A stretch of 64,000 nt of DNA, from NCBI GenBank assembly GCA_024867545.1, contig JANFNE010000068.1, positions 168,915 to 232,914 on the forward strand. The letters run 5' to 3'. Below the pieces are notes generated by a model. The model saw nothing but the letters and a program-made list of their open reading frames with translations, was not told the DNA's origin and ran no database searches. Source of the stretch: Phytopythium helicoides. Its lineage: Eukaryota > Oomycota > Peronosporomycetes > Pythiales > Pythiaceae. Made by a program: the position numbers and the translations under genes. Below are positions 48,353 through 59,505 of the stretch, piece by piece (positions within the stretch are counted from its first letter, which is position 1; every line of letters begins with the position of its first letter).

Positions 48353-50178
48353 ATGAGTCTGTTGTGCTCACAGAAAGAGATAGTCATGCGATCCCTTGAA
48401 CTCGTTGGAGAGCAGGTCGATGAAGCTAGGCTGAAAGAGATTCTTCAGCGAATTGATGCAGACGGAGGAATCTCGACTCTTCGTCTAGCGGACACTTCCT
48501 TGTCACCTAGCTTGGCGGTGCTACTGGCAGACTTCCTGGAGAAGAACAAGTCTCTCACTCGGGTAGATTTGTCAGGAAACAATCGCATGGGAGTGCACGG
48601 CGTGCGATGCCTGGTAGAATCCCTGACCAAGAACTCGACTGTCCAAAGTCTCACGCTGGCACGATGCAAGCTGTCGAGTGAGTCATTGGAGCCGTGGACG
48701 CAGTTCTTTCGCGATAATAGGAATCACACGCTCAAGGAGATTGAGTAAGTTTGTTGTTTGGTTCTATAACGAGTAACTCTCGTTGACATTGACATTATCT
48801 CCTCGGAAAGTTTGTCGCGCAATCAGTTTCAAGATGATGCAGCCGATTCAATCGCCTTAATCATTCAGGAGACCACTACGCACGGTATATCGTTTGATTT
48901 CAGCTTCAATGAGTTGTCGGACGTCACAACCAAGCAAGTAGCTGATGCTCTGAGCTCTCCGCATCCTTATATTGTCGGCATCCGGCTTGACAGCAACCAA
49001 GATGAGGATGAAGGAACAATCTACCGAGAGCGAATCAAGTACTACCTCCGACGCAACCAATCCGCTCTCAATCGAGTTAAATTACTCGATCGATTCGACC
49101 TCATAGCTAAATCGTCGGTCTCTGTGGCGATTTGCCACATTGACAATGATATTTTGTCCCTTGCCGACGCCGATCGACTGAGCGCAGCATTGCGTGGGAA
49201 CATCTCCATCATTGAGTTGCGACTCCAGAACAACGCTCTCCCCCAAGAAGCAACTCGGCGTATCGTGCTCGCACTTCGTGATAGCCCGAGCATAACAAGT
49301 TTTGCTATTGTCGACAACAACATTGGAGACGTTGGGTTTCGGGCCATCAATCAGCTTCTCCGCTCCCAGCCTCTGGCGCTGCGGGCACTGAGAGTGTCCA
49401 ACTCGATCCATTTGAACACTCAAACTGGGCTTCAAGAGCTGTCACACCGAACTGCTGCCAGTCTCCACTACGCTTTCGCGAACTTCTGCCTGCTCTCTGA
49501 CGTATCGCTGAGCAACTGCGCGCTGGACGACACTCGAGTTGGCGCTATTGTGTCGGGAATATCATGGGGTGCGCGAGTCGAGTCTCTGTCCCTGGTCAAC
49601 AACGCCATCACCGACCGGGTCGTGCACGTGTTCGTTCGTCTCCTGCACCGCTGCCAGCGGCTCTACCGCCTCGACCTGGTACTGCCGCTGCTCGTTTGCC
49701 CCGTTGGTGTGTGCGCTGACGCCGTCCGCTGCAGTCCGGGAACAGGTTCACGCTGCGGGGGCTGTCCCCTCTGGCGCTGGCCGCGTCCTCGCACCGCCAG
49801 CTCCGCCTCCTTGCGCTCGGCCGGTTCCCGCACGACGCGGACGGCCTCATCCCCCGCGAGCTGGCGCCGGTGCTGCGCCGCAGCGCGTCGCTCGAGCGCG
49901 TGGAGCTCTCGACCGCAGCCGCTCGCTCGCGCTCCGCCGAGGCGCTCGCCCGGCTCAACGCCGCGCTGTCGGCTGCCCACGCGGGCCCCGCGGCGCTCGA
50001 GCGCCAGGCGCGCGAGCTGTCGGCGCGGCGCCAGGCGCAGCGCGTGCGGTGGCGCGCCATGGCGCGGTGGGTGGGGGCTGGCTTCGTCTTCAACCTTGGA
50101 CCTCTGCAAGCGCATGGTCTTCCTGCCGAAGAGCATAATGCGGTCGCGCGAAGGTCGCCCGAGCGCCGTGATGGATGA
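48353..50178 (+). CDS. Leucine-rich-repeat (ribonuclease-inhibitor-like) protein
   Basis: Three exons (48353-48744, 48811-49678, 49735-50178) with introns of 66 nt (GTAAGT) and 56 nt (GTACTG) give 567 aa. Repeats of the long RNI type are visible: ISTLRLADTSLSPSLAVLL, LTRVDLSGNNRMGVHGVRCL, VQSLTLARCKLSSESLE, ISIIELRLQNNALPQEATRR, ITSFAIVDNNIGDVGFRAI, LSDVSLSNCALDDTRVGAI and VESLSLVNNAITDRVVHVF. Both splice joins restore the repeat consensus: intron 1 gives IDLSRNQF, and intron 2 gives RLDLSGNRFT. The final exon is Ala/Arg-rich and helical. Such proteins act as interaction scaffolds; the partner is unknown. The C-terminal ~50 residues run close to the fumarase start (58 bp between stop and ATG), so the last exon end is less certain. 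Confidence 0.75.
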
Positions 50179-50235
50179 GCGCCGCACGTTGCCTGGCACT
50201 TTGGATCCCGCCTCCTCGAGCGCAGCCCGCCCCCC

Positions 50236-51780
50236 ATGCTGTCGACCATGGCCAAGAGCGCCGCCCAGGCGCGCCCCTCGCTGCAGCTGGCGCGCTTCGC
50301 CAGCTCGTTCCGCGTCGAGTCGGACTCGATTGGCGAGATCCGTGTCGACAGCTCGCGCTACTGGGGCGCGCAGACGCAGCGCAGCCTGGAGAACTTCCCC
50401 ATTGGCGGCCCGCGCGAGAAGATGCCGCTGCCGGTCATCAAGGGTGCGTCACGTCGCGTTGCATTGCATTGCATTGCGCCGCTTGACGCACGGGGACACT
50501 GACTGACGCCGTGTGTCTGCTGTGCAGCCTTCGGCGTGGTCAAGAAGTGCGCCGCCAAGTACAACATGGAGAAGGGCAAGCTGCCGGCTGATGTGGGCTC
50601 CAAGATCATCCAGGCCGCCGACGACGTCATCGAGGGAAAGCTCGACGACCACTTCCCGCTCGTCGTCTTCCAGACGGGATCCGGCACCCAGTCCAACATG
50701 AACACCAACGAGGTCATCTCGAACCGCGCCATCGAGCTGGCTGGCGGAGAGCTCGGCAGCAAGTCGCCCGTGCACCCGAACGACCACGTTAACATGGGCC
50801 AGTCGTCCAACGACTCGTTCCCCACGGCCATGCACATCGCCGCCGTGCAGGAGATCCACCGCGTGCTGCTGCCCGGCCTGCGCAAGCTGCACGCCGCGCT
50901 TGACGCCAAGGTGCACGAGTTCGAAGACATCATCAAGATCGGCCGCACGCACACGCAGGACGCCACTCCGCTCACGCTCGGCCAGGAGTTCTCGGGCTAC
51001 CGCGAGCAGATCGCCCTCTCGATCGCGCGCGTTGAGGCCGTGCTGCCCAACTTGTACAAGCTTGCGCTCGGCGGCACTGCTGTCGGCACGGGCCTCAACA
51101 CGTCCAAGGGCTACGACGCCGAAATCGCCAAGTACATTGCCGAGGAGACGGGCCTGCCGTTCATCACGGCGCCCAACAAGTTCGAGGCGCTCGCGGCCCA
51201 CGATGCTGTTGTCGAGGCCAGTGGCGCGATGAACACGATCGCGTGCTCGCTCATGAAGATCGCCAACGACATTCGCTTCCTGGGCTCTGGCCCGCGCAGT
51301 GGCCTCGGCGAGCTCAACCTGCCGGCCAACGAGCCCGGCTCGTCTATCATGCCGGGCAAGGTGAACCCGACCCAGTGCGAGGCCATCACGATGGTGTGCG
51401 CGCAGGTCATGGGCAACCACGTGGCCGTGACGGTGGGCGGCTCGAACGGCCACTTTGAGCTGAACGTGTTCAAGCCGGTCATGATCTCGAACCTGCTGTC
51501 GTCGATCCGCCTGCTCGGCGACAGCGCCGTGGCATTCACGGACAACTGCGTCGTGGGCATCGAGGCCAACCGCGAGACGATCGACAAGCTCATGAAGAAC
51601 TCGCTCATGCTCGTGACGGCGCTGAACCCGCACATCGGCTACGACAAGGCCTCCAAGGTGGCCAAGAAGGCGCACCAAGACGGCACGACGCTGCGCGAGG
51701 CCGTGGTGGAGCTCGGCTACCTCACGGCCGAGGAGTTCGACCGCTTCGTGCGTCCGGAGGATATGATCGGCCCCAAGTAG
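50236..51780 (+). CDS. FUM1: Class II fumarate hydratase (fumarase), probably mitochondrial
   Basis: Exons 50236-50443 and 50528-51780, with an 84-nt GTGCGT intron, encode 486 aa. The enzyme catalyses fumarate + water to (S)-malate in the TCA cycle, as a homotetramer. The three conserved regions are present: [14 protein letters not shown] (residues 119-132), [10 protein letters not shown] (208-217) and the superfamily signature [11 protein letters not shown] (340-350), whose flexible loop carries the catalytic Ser. The N-terminal ~28 residues ([20 protein letters not shown]) lack acidic residues and carry Arg and Ser/Ala. That is typical of a mitochondrial presequence, ahead of [21 protein letters not shown] second Met at residue 5 could give an alternative start. 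Length and motif spacing are normal, and the gene looks fully functional. Confidence 0.96.
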
Positions 51781-51906
51781 GCGTCCTGTGTCTTGCAGCG
51801 CGTCCAGCACGCGCCGCCTGTAGCTAGCTCGGTGGACGAGTATCATTTGAGCACGGAATATACAGTTGGGTGTCTTGCCACTGGATGCTATCGTTTACGC
51901 CTTGGT

Positions 51907-52313
51907 TCACAGCTCGGTGCGGCGCGACGGTGGCGCTGGCGTGCCCTGCGTCTTGCGGCGCTCGCCCTGCATCTCGTAGATGGCGGCCTGGAACGGCAGG
52001 TACAGCGCGTTCTGCGCGACAAGGCGACGTCAGCCCTCGCTCCCCATGGTCGCGGCCAGCGTCCGCGGCACGCACCAGCTGCCGCTCGGCGGTCGCGAGC
52101 TCCCTCGACAGGTCCACGGTCTGCTTGTTGAGCTTGCCGAGCACCTGGTTGAACTGCTGCGCGTCAGCCCCGCGCCCCCACGCTGCCGCGGCCCAACGCC
52201 CGAGCGCGCACCTGCTGCATGGACGTGGAGACGGCCGCCATGGCCTCCAGCAGCCGCAGCTCCTCTTCCGCCACCTCGTCCTCGCCCCACAGCGGCGACT
52301 CCGGCGTCGCCAT
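51907..52313 (-). CDS. Small three-exon coiled-coil protein, 94 aa
   Basis: Exons 52212-52313, 52076-52153 and 51907-52011 (34 + 26 + 34 codons, all phase 0) are split by 58- and 64-nt introns with GTGCGC and GTGCGT donors. The protein reads MATPESPLWGEDEVAEEELR, then an uninterrupted amphipathic helix through LNKQTVDLSRELATAERQL and LPFQAAIYEMQGERR, ending PPSRRTEL. The heptad-like leucines indicate a coiled coil. Its size and pattern would suit a small subunit of a multiprotein complex (DASH/kinetochore-type or BLOC-1-type); I cannot choose between these. The acceptor before exon 2 is a CAGCAG tandem, so one Gln may be optional. It is convergent with fumarase and divergent from the Lys/Ser-rich gene. 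Confidence 0.65.
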
Positions 52314-52578
52314 GGCCGTGCTTCCCGCGCTCTGCCCACCAACCCGACACCTCCACAACTGCATGCAGTCGACCATTTCACGCTCCGAACACAGGACTCC
52401 CCCATTCTATCAGAGGGCGCCTTACATATGTCAGGTGTATATTTTGTGGAAGTAAGCTCCAATACAAGCCCCACCTCCCCCGACCTCTGCAACCGCATCC
52501 GCCTGATCCTTCGCTCCTCAAAATCTGGAACGGTCCCCCCCCGCCTGCCAGTCCCGGATCTCCTCGCCAGCAGCCGCC

Positions 52579-54375
52579 ATGTGGATGCAGAAGTCGGTCG
52601 AGGGCGGCGCAGGCTCCATGAACTTCCACGACCGCAACCGCTTCGCGCAGAGCTCGCCGTACGCGTCGCAGAGCTACGGCGGTGGCGGCGGCGTGGGCGG
52701 CGCGGCGGCCGGCGACTGGAAGAGCAAGATCCTCGAGGGCGGCCAGTGGCTCGGCGGCAAGGTCATCGAGTACGGCGGCAAGCTGGCGCGCGGCTCGCAG
52801 GACGCGGTGCCCGAGCACATGCGCGGCGTCCCGCACAACGACGGCCGCGCGAGCTGGATGGCCGACATCCGCAACTCGTCCTTCACCAACACCAACTACC
52901 AGGGCGGCGGTGGCGGTGGCGGCTACAGCGGCGGCACGTACCAGAACGACTTCGCCACGGAGCGCCCTAAGTCCTACTCGGACTACGCCGCCTCCAGCTA
53001 CAAGCCGTCCGCGTCGACCTACGACGCCGACCGCGCGCGGGCCTCGAGCGGAGCCTCGTACAAGGACCACCGACACGCAGACAAGGGCCGCCGCGCCAAG
53101 AAGAAGAGCGACACCAAGAAGAGCAAGAAGGGCCGCTCCAAGAAGCGCCGAGACGCATCCTCGGACTCGTCCGCGTCCTCCGAGTCCGAGTCCGAGTCGG
53201 ACACAGCCTCGGTCAAGGAGTCGCTCTCGGATGCCTCACTGTCGTCGGACAGCGAGTCGGCGCGGCGCAAGTCCAAGTCAAAGAAGCACGCCAAGAAGAA
53301 GGACAGCGGGAAGAAGAAGAGTAGCAACGCGTTCTACTCGGACGACGACGAGGAGAACAGCGACGACAACCAGAAGAGCAGCAAGTCCAAGGCCAAGGCG
53401 TCGAACAACTACTCGTACTCGTTCGACCCGGCCAAGCTGCCACCTCCGCCGGCTGACGAAGATAAGAAGAGCTCGAAAGAGCACAAATCCAAGAGCAAGA
53501 AGAGCTCGAAGAGCCGTGGCAGGCGCCAGTCGGTGGAGTCGTCCGACTCGGATGTCCAGCAGGATAACCAAAAGTCCAAGCACAGCAAGCGCAGCACCAA
53601 GAAAAGCAAGGAGAAGACGGTGTCAGATGAGTCCGTGGATCTGCTTGGGGTCGACTTTGTTTCTCAGCCGGCCTCTGCACCAAACAACAATCAGTCGTTC
53701 GGTCAGCCCTCCGCGGCACCTGCGAACCTGCTGACATCCGTGTTTGACTCTCAGCCCTCCACCAATCCTCTTCATGGTGAGGTCACGTTGATTTGTTCTT
53801 TTCTCAAAAAACTTGACTTTGAGACTGACTTGTTCTTATGTTCGTTTATACTAGATCTTGCCGGGCTCGACTTCGCTGCAACCCCAGTGCAGAGTAATAA
53901 TTCTCAACCAAGTGATATGTTCCGCGCGCCTCAGCAGCAGCAACAGCAAGAAACTCGGCAAGAAAATCCCGCCGGCTCTCGCTTCCTGAAGACGATGCTT
54001 CCGGAGAATGATATCGTGGACTTGAGCACTCTAGCAAGCGAGAAGAAGCCAGACAAGCTGGGAAACGCAGCAGAAAAGAAGACGTTAAACGACCTCCAGA
54101 AGGCGAAGGCTGGGGAGCAACCAGTGCCTGTCATGCCGGTGAACCCTCAGATGGCACAGCAACAGCAGATGATGTACCAAATGAGTCAAATGCAGCTCGG
54201 CCACCCAGCTATGTCGATGCAGATGCAGCCCATGCAGATGCAAATGACGCCTCAGCAGCAGCAACAACAAATGATGATGATGCAACAGCAGCAACAAATG
54301 ATGATGATGCAGCAGCAGATGCAGAACCAGTCAGGTGCTCAGGGCGGGGCAATGTACGCGTCATTTCAGCAGTAG
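52579..54375 (+). CDS. Low-complexity Lys/Ser-rich and Gln/Met-rich protein
   Basis: Exons 52579-53776 and 53855-54375 encode 572 aa. The 78-nt intron (GTGAGG...CTAG) is a multiple of three without a stop, so retention would add 26 residues. Regions in order: a Gly-rich head with SKILEGGQWLGGKVIEYGGK (~48-67); a Ser/Lys/Asp-rich stretch with alternating KKSKSKK and SSDSESE blocks (about 165-360); short acidic-hydrophobic motifs DLLGVDF and DLAGLDF; a conserved-looking helix RFLKTMLPENDIVDLSTL; and a C-terminus of Gln and Met runs. The DLLG/DLAG boxes and the glycine-rich amphipathic segment recall endocytic adaptors or ArfGAP tails, which use such clathrin/AP-binding motifs. No ENTH or ArfGAP domain is present, so that assignment is only a suggestion. 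Confidence 0.7.
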   Translation: MWMQKSVEGGAGSMNFHDRNRFAQSSPYASQSYGGGGGVGGAAAGDWKSKILEGGQWLGGKVIEYGGKLARGSQDAVPEHMRGVPHNDGRASWMADIRNSSFTNTNYQGGGGGGGYSGGTYQNDFATERPKSYSDYAASSYKPSASTYDADRARASSGASYKDHRHADKGRRAKKKSDTKKSKKGRSKKRRDASSDSSASSESESESDTASVKESLSDASLSSDSESARRKSKSKKHAKKKDSGKKKSSNAFYSDDDEENSDDNQKSSKSKAKASNNYSYSFDPAKLPPPPADEDKKSSKEHKSKSKKSSKSRGRRQSVESSDSDVQQDNQKSKHSKRSTKKSKEKTVSDESVDLLGVDFVSQPASAPNNNQSFGQPSAAPANLLTSVFDSQPSTNPLHGEVTLICSFLKKLDFETDLFLCSFILDLAGLDFAATPVQSNNSQPSDMFRAPQQQQQQETRQENPAGSRFLKTMLPENDIVDLSTLASEKKPDKLGNAAEKKTLNDLQKAKAGEQPVPVMPVNPQMAQQQQMMYQMSQMQLGHPAMSMQMQPMQMQMTPQQQQQQMMMMQQQQQMMMMQQQMQNQSGAQGGAMYASFQQ

Positions 54376-54435
54376 TTTTGCCTCTAGTTGTTTTGGAAAA
54401 CCATAACCTCTTTTCGCTCTCTGCAACCATCACGC

Positions 54436-54460
54436 AAAAAAAAAAAAAAAAAAAAAAAAA
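54436..54460 (+). repeat. Poly(A) tract, 25 nt
   Basis: An uninterrupted run of 25 adenines lies 60 bp downstream of the Lys/Ser-rich gene's stop codon, in otherwise mixed sequence. Confidence 0.9.
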
Positions 54461-55027
54461 TCGTTTTCAGTTCAAGGGCTTGCTTTTCATGATCTATTGG
54501 TGCTATTTCAAAGTTTCGTCCTCGTTTGCTCCAAGCACTTGCAACGCAATCGAGTACAAAACAAAAACCCAACGCGTATGCATTCACACGAGAATTAAGT
54601 TATCTTACGACATTAGCACGTGAACTGCAAGCGATAGTCTCTGCATGACACGCTTGTTTCTCATTAGCATGGAGTGCCTGGAATCCAGCAAGGAACCAAG
54701 CGTCATGAAGACTGCCTAGGCGACCCAGGGGCGCTGCTGGAGTCCTCGGACACGTTGAAGGCTTGCGGAGAGCTCATTGATTCCGTCGTGGATGCCAACG
54801 CACGGGGTTCGCAAGCCTGCATCTTCGCTCTGCCGCTTGCGACCGTTCTTCCATGCACCACAAGTGTCGAGTCCTGGCTGCTCGCAGGAACGATTGAGGC
54901 AGGAGGATGGAGTTCACCTGACTTTCAATTCATTTCGCAAGTGAAAAGGGAGAGATGTCATGAAAGCTGGAGGACTTCAACTTGCACTCTTGGCGAGTGC
55001 GAGCCATTCGAGTCCAAGCGTTCTTCT

Positions 55028-55110
55028 CTCAGTCATGAATTTGCAAGATGGAGTCTTGCAAATTCACGACTGAACAAGCGGCCGCATTTCTCGGCTCACG
55101 ATCCAGGGCC
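55028..55110 (-). repeat. Dispersed repeat, copy 2, with a 19-bp inverted repeat
   Basis: The arms 55029-55047 and 55055-55073 are inverted repeats (18 of 19 bp pair) around a 7-nt loop. The right arm plus the adjoining 55076-55110 matches the copy at 10052-10118 in opposite orientation. The 10-kb copy has only one arm. Confidence 0.75.
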
Positions 55111-55601
55111 TCGCTGCTCCGAGCAGCCGGATTCCCCCGACGACGACATCGACGACCGGGAGCGACGCTGCTCAACTCGACGCGACCTTTTCGGCTGGCT
55201 TTTGCGGCGACACCCAGCCTGTGAAGCTCGCCTATCCTCTTATCCGCGGCCAGGTGGCTCAGCGAATCTTGCACTGTTCAGACCCAGTCGAAGCTACTTG
55301 CTTCAAGCAAGGTCAACCACCCGAGTCATCGACAACGCCGTGTTGATTCAGTAGGTGTCCCCCACCGGAGCGCGTACCCACGGAGGAAGGCCATTGCGAG
55401 CAGGCAACAGGCATTTCGCCTCGGCGCTAGCTACACAGGACACGTCAACATCAACCACAACTTCAATATCGTGGTGGCGAAGGAACACCACCACACGGTA
55501 ACCAGTCTACGCTGTGGACTCAGTGTAAGGTATGCTGGGAGTCCAGTATAGCTCTAGTGGAGAGGGCAGAGGGTAGGAACCTCGGTGAAACAAGAGCTAA
55601 G

Positions 55602-57973
55602 TTATACTGCTTCCTGCTGATGCGCGTTTCCTTTCCTTCCTATGCTCTCAAGATGCGGCGTCTGCGCTCCTCCCGGGATCTTGTTGGTCGGGTGGAAAAC
55701 GGCAGTTGCTGCCGCGGTCGTCGAGGCCAAGTGGTGCGAATCCGCACTATCATCTTGCTGGTCGGAGCGTCTACGCGAGTTCTTTTGGTGCGTGAGTGGA
55801 AGCTTGTCAGGGTTTTCGTTTGCATGTGCTGGGGCCCTTTCTGCGTGGCTCTTGTCGCCTGAAATTCCACTGCTACTCCCACTTGTTGCGCCAAATCCCA
55901 TGACAGCACTTGGTCGTGTGCGGCCACGAGATGCACCTGTTGACGACGTGTTACGCTTAAAGTTGCTGGTGTTCGGACTCAGCGATCCACCTGAACTGCT
56001 CTTGGCGCTCGGGGCTGAAACGAGTGCACCAGACATCGCAGCGGGGGTTATTGCTGCGCCAGATGGTCGTGGAGACAACTTTGGCGCTGCCATGACCTTG
56101 GTCTGCAACAAGTTGTCAACGATTCGGCCTCCGCGAGCACGCCCAGTGGCTGGCGTTCCACTTAGAGTTCCACCTGACTGGATTCCTCCAGTTGTCGCTG
56201 CAGACACGCCCGCGCTTCCAGTTGCAGATTGATCAACCCGGCTTGGAGACCGCTGCAAGATTGACGGGAGCTTATCGTCGTCGTTAGCTTGTACAGGCAA
56301 GAACGCAGGAATCGGGAGCGCTCCTCCTCCAGGTCCGCCTCCAGCAGCCCGAGATGGTGTGTATGTGATAGCAAAGTCGAGGTCGTCGTCTCCACCCTCT
56401 CCACCCCCTTCTTGAGTTCCAGATCGCGAGTTCAAAAGCATAAGGTCGGACAGCAAGCCACTTGGGCCCGCTGCTCCTCGAACCCACGGGTGGCTGAAAA
56501 TCTCGGGTATAGTTGCGCGCTCGTTCGGATCTGGCTTGAGCATCAGAGTGATCAGATCGGAAAGTGCTGGGCTAAAGTGCTCGTCTAGCTTGTACTGCCC
56601 ACGCATGATGCGGTTACGGATGACATTTTCTCGCGGTCGATTCGTGCCGTGGAGATCGGAGCCTTCGAACGGCAGGCGGCCGCATACAATCGCAAACAAG
56701 ATGACTCCAAGACTCCAAACATCCAGAGGTGGACCCGCGTTGGATGTGCCACGAAAGACTTCGGGTGCTAGGTACGAGATAGACCCGCAGCTCGTTTTCA
56801 TCATGGCGCCTGGTTTGTAAAAATCGCTAAGGCCGAAGTCTGCGATTTTGACCGTAGACAGATCGTTCTTGCTGTGAAATGTGAGCAAAAGTGTTGTGTA
56901 AGCACACATAGAAATGCAAATAACGCAGAACGGCAACGCACTGGGTCAGCAAGATGTTCTCTAGTTTGAGGTCTCGGTGGCAAATATGCTGGTTGTGCGC
57001 GTAGCCAACGCCAGCGAGGATCTGTGTGAAGAGGGATGCGCCTTCGTCCTCTGCCAGACCACCACTCGGTACATTCTTGAGGTAATGAAACAGATCCCCA
57101 CTGCAAGGTGATGCATTGGTTGGTCAGATAAATCGTCCAAGCTCGCTCTACTGCAGCAAAATCTTACCCCTCGAGCAGCTCAAAGACTAGCACAATATGA
57201 TTGGGCTCATTAATCACGCGAAGGAGCTTGATGATGCTGGGGTGGTTGAGTGCCTGCAAACGAAAACTGATCAGAGCCTTGAATAAGGAAGAGCGCTATT
57301 GCTGCATCGGTCCTTACCGTTAAGCACTGAATCTCAGTTGTCGTGCGCTCGACGTCACCTAAGGAGCCCATTTCACTCTTCTACTCATTCCATTCGATAA
57401 ATCGGTGAGCCTCCGCAGACTTGTTCCCGATCGCAAAAGAGAAAACTGGGCTTACCAAGATGAACTTGAGTGCGACTCGATCATTCGTCAGCTGATGAAC
57501 GCCCAGACGCACTTCTCCAAATCCACCTCGTCCAAGCAGTGTCGTCACTTTGTATCCACCAACCACTGAGGCGACTTTGTCATCGGTTCCCGTTCCATTT
57601 GTGGCAGCGTCCTCTTTTCCTGACGACGGAGCCTTGAACGACCGACCAGTGGAGAAGAACAGCATGTCGTTCTCCTCAATGCACATAATGTCGTCGATCT
57701 CGGCTCCGTCAGCGTTAAACACTCGCGACGCCGTGGGAACCATCTCGAGCCGCTGGGAGGCCGCGCACAAGAACTCGTCCCACGTCCAGTGGTGCTGCAC
57801 GAAGAGCACTACATGCAGTTGTCCGCGGCGTTAGTTATGCTCAGCGAGCAGACATCGGCATTGCGGGGCAGCCCACCTTTGGGGTTCTCGAAGTGCCCAT
57901 TCTTGTACGCGCGGATGGGCTTGCCCTGGACGGCGTGGTCGTTAAAGTCGTCAATGTCGTCAAAGTCGGCCAT
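55602..57973 (-). CDS. Doublecortin-domain Ser/Thr protein kinase (DCLK-like, CAMK group)
   Basis: Six exons (57877-57973, 57456-57808, 57318-57380, 57168-57253, 56942-57100, 55602-56871) encode 675 aa. Residues ~19-93 resemble a doublecortin (DCX) domain: [15 protein letters not shown], then a ubiquitin-like fold with [13 protein letters not shown] and [11 protein letters not shown] domains bind tubulin. The kinase domain (~118-370) is complete. The glycine loop is LGRGGFGEV, the catalytic Lys is in VALK (147), HRDLKLEN spans 241-248, DFG spans 264-266, the activation-loop [12 protein letters not shown] ends at 290, and [19 protein letters not shown] follows. The TSCGS/YLAPE loop is SNF1/CAMK-like. 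The last ~300 residues are Ser/Gly/Ala-rich and disordered. The active-site residues are all present, so it should be catalytic, perhaps at microtubules (inference). Confidence 0.88.
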
Positions 57974-58336
57974 CGTCGGCGGTGGCAGTCAGCTCTGGTC
58001 TCGTCGCGGCCTCGGAGAGCAGCGCGGCGGTGCGCTGGTGCATTCGCGGGACCGGAGCGCCGCGAGTCCCAACCAGCCAGGCGAGCGCCGTCGATTGCTC
58101 GATTGGCTGCTCGGCGGCGCTCCACGCCCAGCGGCAGTCAATCGCCGCTGGAAATAGCCGCCTCAGGATAGCGCAGGCGAGCTATTCCCGGCCACTTCAA
58201 GTTGAAGCGCGTGACTCCCAGGACTGCACACTCGCCCTGTATCGGCCGCGCCGCGGTTATCGTGTTTGGCAGGTCGCGGATCCCATAGTGTCGGTCTCCC
58301 CATTCTCATTCTCGCCGCCCCTCCGCTCCCTTCGCC
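57974..58336. promoter_or_regulatory. Divergent promoter region, kinase gene and UBC13
   Basis: These 363 bp lie between the two start codons. A CCATTCTCATTCTC stretch at 58300-58313, 24 bp upstream of the UBC13 ATG, resembles the CTCATT part of the oomycete initiator. The remainder is GC-rich without clear elements. Confidence 0.4.
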
Positions 58337-59081
<745 letters not shown>

Positions 59082-59505
59082 GGAAAAGCAGCAGCGGGAG
59101 GCGGCGGCGATGATCGAGCGCGCGAGGTGGCCGCTGCTGCCGCCTCGCGCTTGAGAGCCGCCGACTGCTCGGGTCTGTCGAGTCAATAGACCCCACCTGC
59201 ATGCACGAACTCTCGCCCCCTCCTCAGATCGCTCGCTCACTACTCGAACAGATACCGATCGGCTCGTGTGCTCCATCACCAGACGTACGACTTCTACAGC
59301 GTGTGACACAAGGCGCAAGAGCGCGGAGGGTTGATCCCTACCACAGTGGCACCAGCTCAGTACCTTGTGTACCCGCGCGCCGCCTTCTCCCCGCAGACGC
59401 TCACTTCGCTTTCTTCCAGCTCCAGCGCAAGCCCAGCGCGAGCTCCGGCCCCAGCTTCATTCCCGGCCTCCTCCACTCCGTTCAGCCCAAAGAAAACTCA
59501 TCTCC
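59082..59505. other. Intergenic, no gene seen
   Basis: These 424 bp lie between UBC13 and paralogue C. An in-frame upstream extension of paralogue C (from 59365) is Pro/Arg/Ser-rich, has no ATG and does not resemble A or B, so I treat it as 5' untranslated. Confidence 0.4.

Larger units (their letters stand above)
54376..55601. other. Repeat-bearing intergenic interval
   Basis: This 1.2 kb holds a 25-nt poly(A) run, the second copy of the dispersed repeat with its hairpin, and a 226-aa plus-strand frame (54674-55354). That frame crosses the repeat and has no protein-like features. I regard it as non-genic, probably decayed element sequence. Confidence 0.45.

Noticed and set aside
50449..51846. 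465-aa minus-strand frame across fumarase
   Set aside because: It is exactly antisense to a strongly conserved enzyme, with the Arg/His/Ala/Val-rich composition typical of antisense shadows in GC-rich genes.
54674..55354. 226-aa plus-strand frame
   Set aside because: It crosses a dispersed repeat with a hairpin and has no domain or conserved pattern. Composition looks random.
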